A stretch of 64,000 bases of DNA from an uncultured Bacillota bacterium. Its GTDB lineage: Bacteria > Bacillota > Clostridia > Christensenellales > UBA1242. Shown piece after piece: positions 35,532 to 47,500 of the stretch. The stretch lies in NCBI GenBank assembly GCA_949283975.1, contig CASDUK010000003.1:111655-175654 (forward strand). The letters run 5' to 3'. Positions within the stretch are counted from its first letter, which is position 1, and each line of letters starts with the position of its first letter. Under the pieces are notes generated by a model, which saw nothing but the letters and a program-made list of their open reading frames with translations, had not been told where the DNA came from and did not search any database. The position numbers and the translations under genes were made by a program.

Positions 35532-38500
35532 ATGAAAGATAAAGCCAAAGATCAAAAGAATGTTAAAGATAAAAAAAAGAAAGGCTTTTCAATTTGGAAA
35601 GCTGCGCTAATAACGCTTGGTGGCGTTGTTGCCGTTGCTGGAATAATTTTTTTGGTTATATTTTTAACTGGTGGATTCAGCAACCCTCCAAAAAGTCCAG
35701 ATAACATTTATTTTGCAGATGTTGTAATTCAAGAAGACGGAACAACAAGTTATGTCTCTCACGGAACAAACCCATATAATGTTGAAGGAAACTTCAAACT
35801 TGTTGTTTCAACTTCAACAGAGGAATTTAATCAATCGGGTTTGGAATTAAGCTTTCCAAGCACTCAAACAAAATATTACTTGATGGAGATTGATTTAGAA
35901 GATCAAGTTTCTGAAGCGTCAAAGGTTTTTTATGCTTTTGATGAATATGGAAATAGATTAAAATTTGCCTCTTGTGGCCAGGCTCAGGCAACGCACATTA
36001 CAAACGGAATTGTTATTGTTCCAAGATATGTTTCAATTAACAGGGAGTTTGATGTTTTGGCGGCAATTGCGCCAGATGAATTGGCCGCGGAAGTAACAGG
36101 GGAAACAAAGCTCTATAATGTTGGCGGTTACACACAACTTATTGCCTCAAGCACGACAAACATTTCGCTTTCAAGCACCTCAACTTACATAAATGTTGAT
36201 GTTCCAGTTGATGCCTTTGATGTTATTGGGATAACAAAAAACGGTTCAAACGAACAAAAGCTTTCAAATGCAGAAGGCTATTTTGAAGTTTCAACCGAAA
36301 GTTTATTCTCAGTAATTGCAAAGGTAACTCCAGCTAGGGCAATTTATAAATATGGCAAAGACGGAAGCAATGGGGCAAGGGAATATAAAGCGGTAATTTT
36401 TGCGCTGGACAACGACGTTAACAACTCAGGCCAAAAAATTAATTTTGTAAACTCTTCAAATGTTGCAATTGAAAACTCCTTTATGGAATATTCAACGGAA
36501 ATAAATTATGACGGGCAATTTACGCAAGGTGCAAATTTTTCAACATATGTACTAACGGGAAATGTTCGAATTTATGCAAGAATGTTTAAAACGGCGGAAG
36601 AGGAAGATTTGGCAAGGGCAAATTCTGCGTCAATAAGCCAAGTTTACAGCGCAATGGAAAGCAGCGAACTTTATGTGATTTCAGATTTTATGATTAAAGA
36701 AATTGAAATTGATGGGTTTGAAGCAACAAATGATTACAACAACGGAAGTCCGCTTAGAGTTGACATAAATAATCCAACAATAATCTATGCAAACAATCCA
36801 GATGCACTTGCAAATCTTGGAATAACAATCAACTCTTCTCAGGGGTCTGCGCAAAACCACATTAGAAACATTTTAATTTCGTTTCAATTTATGATTGGAA
36901 ACACTTGGTATGACGCAACAAGAATAAATGTTGTTGGAGATCAAACAATCCCAGCGCTCTTCTCTCTCTATTCGTCAAATGAACTTGTAACCGGGGACGA
37001 TTTGGGAATTGACGCGGGAAATTCTTATTATAATTTCAATTTTTACAGGCCAATTTACCTTTCAACATCAAATTTGAGCTATTGGGAGGTTTATGGAAGA
37101 CCAGCGGCGGAGAACATCTCTGCGTATGGAATTGGCGCAATTAGAATTTATGTTTGCTACCTCAGCCCAGACCAAGGGCTTATGCTTGACAATCCGGAAT
37201 ATGGCCCATATAACGTGGAAACGGTTTTCAACGATGTTGTTATCCCAATTGTAAGTTGGAATGAGGGCAATTTTGAAACAAGTGTTGAGCTTGGAGTTGG
37301 GCAGTATAATGACAGAGTTTTTATAGGTGACCAATTTGCAGAATATAACGCAATTGAAACTGAAAGTTTGGCAAATATTTCAAACATGGCTTCAAACCCG
37401 ACCTACAAGACAATTAGGTTCTTTATTTACAGTTCAAACGCAAATTTAGATAGATATTTAAATGTTTCAAAGTATAACGGAACAATTTCTGGCGTTTCTG
37501 GCGGATATATCTATGAGGTTTCGCCAACCGCAAGTTCGCTTGATATTTCATCTCTTGAAGAAGATTCAATTACATTTAATTTGATTTTTGCCGTTGTTGA
37601 AGATGACGGAAGCGTTCCAACTGTTAATGCCGATGGAACATATCGAATTATTAGCCTTCCAACAAATTTAAACGGCGAGTTAATTTCAATTCCATTTAGA
37701 ATTTCAAATGTTATTGAAGAAATCGAAATTGGTTTCAGCCCGGTTGAAGAGGGGCAGGAAACAAGCCAAGTTTTCCCATATGGCGAGGGCGACCAAAGGT
37801 TCTTTATTCTTCAAAACACACAAAACAACTTGTGGGCGGAAATTACAGTTTTAAATTCAGAAGCCGCGCTGTTTACGGCAGAGGCTAGAAAAGGGGCTAT
37901 TGTAATCAACTCAGATGAAAGCTTCTATGTTTTAGTTGGCTCGCGACAAGTTCCTCTAAACGAAGTTTTAACAACAATTTTCTCAAACTCAAACCCAGAG
38001 GCTGCATATTCATCAATTTTTAGCGTTGAAAGAAATGAAACACAAACAACATTTAAAATTAAAATTTCAACCGCTTCATTGGATTTTGGAACAAATGACG
38101 AAATTCAAACTAATTTGTCTTTAACATACACGCTTTCAGGGGACAATCTTCCTCCTTCATACAACGAAATAACATCTAACAGTGAAAATTTCTATATCTA
38201 TTCCGGAAAAGTTCAAAATGCAGAGTTTGGAGACGGAGAAACAGAAACGGTAATCGAGGTTAACAAAACCGTTAAAGTAGGCGAAAACACTCAATTTGGA
38301 ATTTCGTTTTCAAAGGGGGAAACTCTTCTTTTAAGCGAAGGCGGAAATTACTATTTAAAAGTTAATGTTGAAGGATTTGGCGTAAACGACACATATTCCA
38401 TTATTTCAAGTGATGCAAGCGTTGTTTCGCTAAGTTGGGATTCCGCAAAGGCAATGTACAGAATAAGTTTCTTATCAAGCGGAAATGCAACATTAACACT

Positions 38501-41500
38501 TTCGGTCAACTTCCCACATTCAAGTTTTGAAACCAAACAAATTAGCGTTTCTGTTAGTTCAAACTATACAACAAGCGCAGAACTTGGCCTTCCAGAAAAC
38601 CACCTTGAACTTGGAATAATTTCATACAATGCCCAAATTGGCTATGAAATTTTGGGTAAAACAGGTTATAAAATTTCATTCTACGATTTAATTAAGATTT
38701 TTGCAATTTCAAATGACGTTCAAACGGATATAACAAGTCTTTTCTCATTTGCACCAATTTACGATAACCCAGACGATTTTGAGGGCAGGGTAACATTTGT
38801 TGAAAGTGATGGCAGCCTAACGGGAATTCAAATTACTAAGGATTTTGGCGCGGTTGCAAACTTAACAATTTCTGCATCAAACCCAGAAATTGGCGTAACC
38901 TACTCATTTAGCATTGTGATTCAGCCAAACCACCAGTTAACAACCTCGGTGGAAAATCAAGGTGCGCCAAAGCCAGAAAACGCGCCAGTTGGTTCATATG
39001 GCGTGTATTCCGAAAGCGCCATTGCCTTCAATAACTTTGGGTTATATGCATATTCATTTGACACAAAGGCATACACAACGCCTCTTGAAAAAACCCTTTA
39101 TTTCACGTTAATTCTAAATGACGGAACACCAATTTTGGCAACAGGGAATTTTGATGAAGGGCTTGTTTTTGCGGAAAATGGCGTAACCCTTGCAACTTTT
39201 AACGGAACTTCTCTAACTTTTAGTGCTGGCTTAAGCGGGGTTAACACGCTTAGGATTTCAGATTCAGAAACGCCCGATTCTTTCGATTTGGTTTATGAAA
39301 TTGTCTTCTGTGTTTCAGACAATATCGAGCTTTCAACGGAAGGCAATTCAAGTGTTACAACAAGCCAAGAAGAAATTGATGGCGAAATGGTAACGGTTGT
39401 TAACTTAAATAACTATGAAAATTCCGTTTTGAATGACAGCACAATTTCAGTAGATAAACAAAACGGCCAAATAACATTTGGCTCAACAGGAATTGCATTG
39501 AACTTTGTTAGAGAATATGCCGCGCTTGCAACCTATCAAGGAACTTTCAAACTTGAAATTGAAAGTTCAAGCGCAAACAAAAGCTTGACAATTGGCGGGG
39601 CAACAATTGAAACGGAAGTTCTGTTAAAGATAACATATGGAAGCGAAATAAACAGCGCTTTTGTTGGGAAGTCATTCTATATAAGGTTATATATAGCTCC
39701 TAATATAACTTTAAATGAAAGGGCAACAACCGTAATTTATAACGGAAAAGAATATGTTTCTCTTTACACAAGCCAAACAACTTCCGGGGTTTACAATTGG
39801 TTCAACAGGGCGGGCGAAGAGATTGGAGGAATTTCCTTCGGCGAAATTGCGCCGTCTGGAAGCGTTATTTCGCTTGCAAGGTTAGCGCCAAAAGTTGGAA
39901 CAACAAACTTAATTGTTGGAGACAAAAATTTAAAAATTGAAAAGACGGAAGAAGGGCTTATAACAACCCAAATTGTTGTCTATTACACTTCTGCAGACGG
40001 AACAAGGGAAAACAAAGTTTTCAATGTTTTAATAACGCCATTCAACTGGAATGAATACATTCAACCAGGGGCGGAAGATTACTATAAAACAGAAGGGGGA
40101 GAGAGTTTTGACAGGGCATCTTCAGATTTAAAAGACGTTCTCTCTGGAGTATACCGCCAAACAATTGTTGGGGGAGAGGAAATTGACCTTCAAAACACAA
40201 TTTTGGGCTCAACGCTTGGAACGCTAATTGGAAGCTCAACAACAAGAATAACATACAATCTCTACAGGGTTGAAGAGAGCGGCGAAACGCTCATGAACGC
40301 TGGGTGGGCTCAAGTTGGCTATGGAACAGACGGAAGAATTAAACTTTTAACACAACCAGTTGCAAAAGATTTTAACTATCGAATTGAATTTACATTCATA
40401 AGCCAAGCAAACGGCTTTGAAGATGCAACCTTTGTCTTTAACTATTATGTAACAGTTTCAACCGGGCAAAAAATTGAAATTGCCTATCCGTTCACAGATG
40501 AAACGCAAAGCTATCCATATGAAAATGGCCAAACAATTGACCAGTTAATTTCCTCGCTTGCAGGAAACTACAACGGCTTGTTTGAAGACCCAACCCAAAC
40601 CCACATGTTATATTACGATCAATTTAAAGGCGGTCTTTATACAATTGATTTAAACTCAAGCCTTAGAAACTTTAATTCAAACAGCCCGTTTGTTAGCGTT
40701 TATAACCTTGAAAAAGACTTTGAAGAAAATGGAGAGTTGAAGTGGAAGTGGAAACAAAAACTTCAAACCAATGCGCCAAGTTACAACTCAATTACATATT
40801 CTCTTTACAAAGTTTATTCAGACGGCCAGGAGATTACGGCAAACATAAGTTCGTTTGTTTCTGTTTCGGCTGATGGAAAAATTGAAATTAAGGCGCAAAA
40901 CACCTCTGTTGGAATTATAATCAAAGCAACAACGCCAAACCTTTCGGAAAATTATTACAGAATTCTTGTTTCTCCTCGTGGCCCAGAAAGTGTTTTATTT
41001 GGCAACGAAGAACAGTCGCAAGCTGTTGAAATGGGCGATTTAATTCCAGTTGAAACTGGGTTTAGTTTGGAACAGTTTATTGGCCAAGGAATTGGGGAGG
41101 ACACCCTTAAGTTTGCGGTAATTGACGAAACTGGAAGAATTCAAACCGAAAATGACATGATTTATATAGGTGCAGGCAGTTCTTCAATCACAGTTAACAC
41201 CTCTCCAAATCAACAGAGCGCAATTTTGGTTATCTACACAGAATCTCTTGGAACTCTTGTTGAACTAGAGATGATTGCAGAAAGCGCAATAATCCTTTCC
41301 TATGACACTGCAAAAATAATTTATGGCGACAGCCAAATTTCAATTTCAGATCTAATTTCAATTTCAACTCAAGAAGATTCTAAAAAAAGTTATTTAACCA
41401 GCAGTCAGCTTGCAGGTTTAAGCTATAAAGAGGCAAGCCCAGATTCAACGGGAACGGTAACTTTTGAAAAGTCCAACAAAGTTTTCAACATAGCCCCTGT

Positions 41501-44500
41501 TTCAAGCGTTAAAAATGTTGAGTTAACTCTTAACATTTGGGGAGGTTTGTTGTCAAATTCCAGCGAAGAAAACCCCTGCACCATAACTTTAAGATTAACA
41601 GTTTATCCGCGCATTGTTTCAACGGCTGGAGGACATAAAGATATTGTTGCAAATGACGGAGAAACCGGAATTAAGCTCTCTGATATATTCAGCGTTGGCG
41701 CTTTTGCTCAGGCGAAAAAATATCAGGTTTTTGATTCCAATGGAAAAATTATTAGCGCGGGGGCTGAGGAAGATTATAAAATTGGTGATGCTAACACGCT
41801 TGTTTGGAATCCCAAGGCAGCGGGAAACAACTACTATGTTGTTGAAACAAGCAGCAACTCCGGCGAGATTATTAGCTTTAGAAAAGTTAACATCGTGGAA
41901 GAAACCGTGGGAGAAAATAAAGTTTATACAGAAAAGGTCTATCCTGTTATTGGCCACACCACACAAATTTTGTATCGCACTGCTTTCTGGAACCTAAGTA
42001 TTAATGAAAAATCCTCAACAGAAAATATCCCAGCGGATGTTGACGAGGGGCTTTTGGGCCTGTTTACTAAAGAAATTGTTTGGGAAGAAAACAGCGCCGG
42101 CGCATATATTTTAACTTGGGAGGCAAGACTCGGAGACGTAGAAGAACCAACAGAAACAGAAACAAACCTTGTAATTGTTGATAACAGCGGAAACGCAGTT
42201 TATTACTCTTTTGCAGAAAACTCTGAAGACCCCGAAGGGGATACGACTCAAAATTGGGATGGGGAAGGTTATAAATATTCAGTTTCCTACACATGGGACG
42301 GCCTTGGCGCAGAAGCGGTAACAATAAATCCAATTATGCCAGATGGATTAAAAGATGCAAGCAGCATAAAATTTGATGCGTCCGGCTCGGCAATGTCAAT
42401 AACAAACAAATTTAACGTTTCAACATCAAATGTTGCAAGCAACAGAACAATTGTTCTAACAGTTAAAATTTGGAAAGAAGAAGGCGGGAAGGTTATTGGC
42501 GAAACAATTTCGGAAACATATGTTTTAAATGTTATGCCAAAGTATATAATTGAAGTTACATATCCAGATTATGGAACTGGCGCAACAATGGAAAGCGAGT
42601 CAATTTATGTTGGCCAAACCAATCCAACAATAGATTTGTCAGAAGACAACAGAGTTGTTTTAAAGGTTTGGGATAAAGAGGGAAAAGAATATGATAAGAC
42701 AGGATATAGTGGCTTGCTAAGATTCAGTAAAACTTCAGATTTAGTAAACATAAATGGAAATGATGTAGAGATAGTCGGAAAATCAATTACTTCAAGCCAA
42801 ACCGTTAGAATTGACATTGAGCTTTCAGTTGGCGGGGACAATTGGATTGGCGTTGGCTCATACTTCATAATTCTTTCTCCAACGCCTGTTCTTGGGGCAA
42901 CATTCCCAGAATCCTCAACGGGAGACACTCTTTCTGAAACAATTCCAGACACGGAAGTTACAGACGAAGAAAAAATCTTCGTCCTAAACGACGGCTATAT
43001 TAAAGTTACAATGAACCAAAACACAGTAAACCGCGGAGTTGTCTATTTCGAGCTCCTCGCAAATCCAAAATATTCATATTTTGGCAGTGCATTAAAACCA
43101 GTTAGAATCTATCTAATTGGCGGAACAAGCGCAAGCTATGCGAAAATGTTTATTCTTGAAAATAGCGCAGGAGGCATTGTTTCTAGCACAACAGCTCCAA
43201 CCGGCGTAACTGCTTTTGACATAACATCTGGATTAACAGGAACTGAAACTAAAGATGATATAGCCAAGATTGTTGATGGAGTTTTAGTTTTCAAAAAGGC
43301 TGGAACATATACAATTAATATAACAACCGCGACCGGAACAACAACTTATGAAGTAACCGTAACCAAAGAAGAAGGCCCAACAGAAGGAACCCCAAGTTTC
43401 TCCGCGGTTTATAGGTTAAAAACCATAACCGGCGTAACTGCTTTTGACATTTTAGGAACGGACAACGACGCCTCAATTGCAACGCTTAGCAATGATGGAA
43501 GTTTAACCTTAACCTTCCAGCAAGCAGGCCTCTGGCCAATTGCAATAACAACCTCAAGCGGAACAACATATTACTATGTTGAAGTTACAGAGGATGGAGA
43601 TAAATACACCGCAACCTACTATTCTCAGCTAGATGCGGTAAGTGAGGGAGAAGCAGCCGGCGGGCTTATGCTTGAATCTATCTTTGGCACGGGGAAATAC
43701 AAAGATATGTATGAATTTTCTGTCAGCCAACAAAGCGCCGTTGGAACGGACGCAATCAACCAGCTTACAGTTGTTCAGCCAAGCAGCAAAGTTGAGTTCT
43801 TCTATAAAAACGGCGATGTAACTTACAAAATCCCATTTGAAACAGCGCTGAACAATTATAAAATCCGCGAACAAGTTAAAGAAGAGCCAGAAGGTGTTAC
43901 AAGCATTGATGTTATAGGCACAGATACAGACAGTGACATAGCTGTGATAACAAGCGGCAAAATAGTCTTTAAAAAAGCTGGAAAGTGGGAGATTAAAGTT
44001 ACAGCAGGTGAAGGAACTGAAACATATATTGTTTTTGTAACAGAAGTTCAAAAAGAAGAAACTATATCATATTCTGCAACATACTATCTAATTTCAGATT
44101 CTGTTAACTATAATGTCGACTATAAAGAACATAGAATTAACATATTCAACCAATTCAACACTGTTGTTGGAACATATATCTACCAAGTTAACCTTAACTA
44201 TTCCTTCCCAGAGGATTCGTTTAACGAAGTAATCGGCGGAAGCGCAGAGGGAAGTTATGAGCAAGGAGAGTTAAATGGGTTAGACGGAAGTTTAATTTCT
44301 AAAACAATAGAGCTTGACGCTGGGAAAACATACAGCTTGGTTAACCTTTTAACTGCCGAGCTTGGCCTTAAAACTTTTGACGGCGGAACTTTTAATTTGG
44401 ATAGCGCTGCCTTCACATTCAGTTTAACCCATGGCACTTACACAACAAACAGCGGCTTTACAAACAACCTAAATTCGTTGATATCAATTTCTAAAAATGA

Positions 44501-47500
44501 AGAGGATTATATTATTGCGCCGCACGGAGCGCAAAACGGCGGAGACATTGTCCACCTTAAACTTGAAATCAAAACAACAGACGGAACAACGCGCGCAACA
44601 TATTATTTAAGAATCCACATCAACCCAGAGGTTGTTTTAAGCCTTGTTGACACATCTGGCGAAAAAGTTCTTAACTTTAAGGGCGAAACTGATAACCCCG
44701 ATATTATGAACCTTCCGCTTAGCAGCTTGGTTTATGTCAACAGCGCAATAGACCCGACTAAACTTCAAGTAATTGTTGTTTCAGGGGATTCCGCAGGCTA
44801 TGTCCAAGGAGAGGGCAGCAACAGGCTTCAAAATCTTGGAAGCGGCCAAACCGCCCTTTCGAGCTATGGAATTGTTTTAAACAAAACCGAGCTTGGCGGC
44901 GCGCAGATTAAAATTATAATTGTTGATGAATTTGGTTATCAAGCAACGGATTCTTCCGGAAGCCCAGCAATTTTAACAATTCACTATCGCAACAAATACG
45001 GAACTAGCGTTGGCTATAACCATGAAGAGTCGAGCAGCCAAATTTTTGAAGGCGACACAATTGCAATTTGGGCAAAGGTTGGAAACGCATATTATAAATG
45101 GAATAGCGGCTCATCATGGGGCGATCAAATGCCAGAGCCAACAAATGCTACGCTAATTGTTTTGGACAACATTCAATCGGACCCAGATGGCAAAGTAACT
45201 GTTTCAATTGCTCAAAGCGAAGAGTTAACGCAAGAACTTGGAACGACTACGCTTCTAAGTGGAACAAAGTTGAATTATATTCCAAACACAATTTTTGGAA
45301 GCTCTGAAAGAATTTCTGGAAACAATTTTGTTATAACAATCAAAACGACAACAGAAACCCTTTCGTTTGCAATTAATCCAACAATTATGCAGCGCTATCG
45401 CTTGGAGTTTAAACCTCCATACAACACCGAATCAATCTTGTATATTCCAGATGGAGAATATGCGGGCTTGAATAAAACCTCTATTGACGGAAAAGGATAT
45501 TTCCAGCTTTACGATATTAAAGACGGAAAGGAGGCATCAACAACAGTTACTTATACTAGTGTTACCAAAGATTCGTATAAACCAAACACCACCAACAGAT
45601 ACAACGCAAATGGGTTTGCAACAGGAACTGGTAACAACGGGACAATAACAATAAAATATAATATAAAAGGCGCCTCTCAAGGCAACCAAATCTCTGTTGG
45701 CTATCAGTTAACCCAAAAGTTCTTTGGAATTGACACAAGCGGCGCAAATGTTGTTGGAAACTATGGCGTTGTTGTTGAAGGAGGCAAAGATTTAGACGAA
45801 ATTGGAATTGATTCCTGGGGAGAGGGCGTTAAGCTTTTAGATTACTACGGAGAATCAGTTGAAGTTTCTTCTTCATATAGCGGATATTTCAGTGGAGAAA
45901 GTGTAACGCCGGCGGCCGGCGCAACGGTTGTTATAAATGTCTATGGCGCCACTGGCAAAACCAACCAAATTGGAACGCTTAGAGTTACAAGGGCAAGATA
46001 TTATGCGCTTTATGTCCCTAGCAACAAAGAAGTTGCCTCAGTTGGCAACACTCTAAACTTTAGCGGAACAAACGGTTGGGGCGAAGTTATTAAAGCTGTT
46101 GTTAGCGGAACAACGGATACTAAAGAATCTCTTGTTGGCGGGTTGTCTGGCTTCTTCACCTATGAAATAACTGCTGGAGACGCAACCGTTGTCTATGACC
46201 CGTCACTAGGAGAATATGTAATTAATGCAACGGGCACCTCAGGCGCCTCATTCCAGTTAACCATAAGCTACATGGGGCATTGGCTTGGCACAGTTAAATT
46301 CACAAAAAGCAAAAGCGGTCAAACATGGACAATCAGCGAGCCCGCAACCAAAACGGTTGCTGACCTCCTCACCCCAGGGGGGGGGGCAACCCAAGACAAA
46401 GATAGTCAAACAATAACAATTTCATCTTTGCCAGGTTTGAAAGATAAGGATTTTTGGCTTTTGGATTTGACCTATGATTCTAGCTATTCAATCTACCTTG
46501 GAAACGGAACGAACAGTCTCGACCTAAAGGGCGACGGAATAATTAGAACCTCCGGAGCAAAGGTTATTATCAATTCAAATGCATTTAAAGATCGTCCTAA
46601 CTTAACTCAAATTAGAATTGTTGGCGACAGCCTGACCTCAATTGGAAATTATGCCTTCTCTGACTGCACTAGTTTAGCCTCAATCTCAATTCCAGATGGA
46701 GTGACTTCAATTGGAAATTATGCCTTCTCTGGCTGCACTAGTTTAGCCTCAATCTCAATTCCAATGGGAGTGACCTCAATTGGAAATTATGCCTTCTCTG
46801 GCTGCACTAGTTTGACCTCAATTAAAATTCCAGATAGTGTAACATCAATTGGAACTTGGGCCTTTTCTTCGTGTAATTTTGAATTTATTGAACTTCCCGA
46901 GGGAATAACAAGCCTTAGTGAGTACATTTTTAATGCTTGCGACAATTTAATTAGTGTTATACTGCCAACAAATTTAGTTTCAATAGGCAAATATGCATTT
47001 TCTGTTTGCAGCAGTTTAACTTCAATAATAATACCAAAAAGTGTAACTACAATTGCAGAGGGGGCTTTTAATAGGTGCAACAAGTTAACTGAAATTACAA
47101 TCAACGGAAATATTACAAGCTTGGGTTCTAATGTTTTTTCAAATTGTTCCAGCCTTAAAAAACTAACGCTGGGGGCGGGGGTTACAAAGCTTCCAAGCAA
47201 TTTGTTTACAAACCACTTAACAAATCTAACCGAAATTGTTGTTCTTGGGAATTTAATTTCATCAACTTTCCCAAGCGGAACTTGGATAAAGGGTGACAGC
47301 CAAACCCCGGTTACAAGTTTTAGCGGGGCGGGGACATATTCAACAAAGCAGCTTATAGCTGTAACAGTTGAGACAAACGAAACTTCGCTTGGCTCTGTTT
47401 CCGACGGGGGGAGCTATGACATTGGTGACACGGTTGAATTAACCGCAACGCCGTCTTCTGGCTCAACCTTCCTTGCTTGGGCAACGTCTTTAGACCCAAA

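Noticed and set aside
46635..46841. Regular repeats that could suggest a CRISPR array
   Set aside because: The 69-base units are in frame, adjacent without spacers and encode BspA repeats. No cas gene is in the window.
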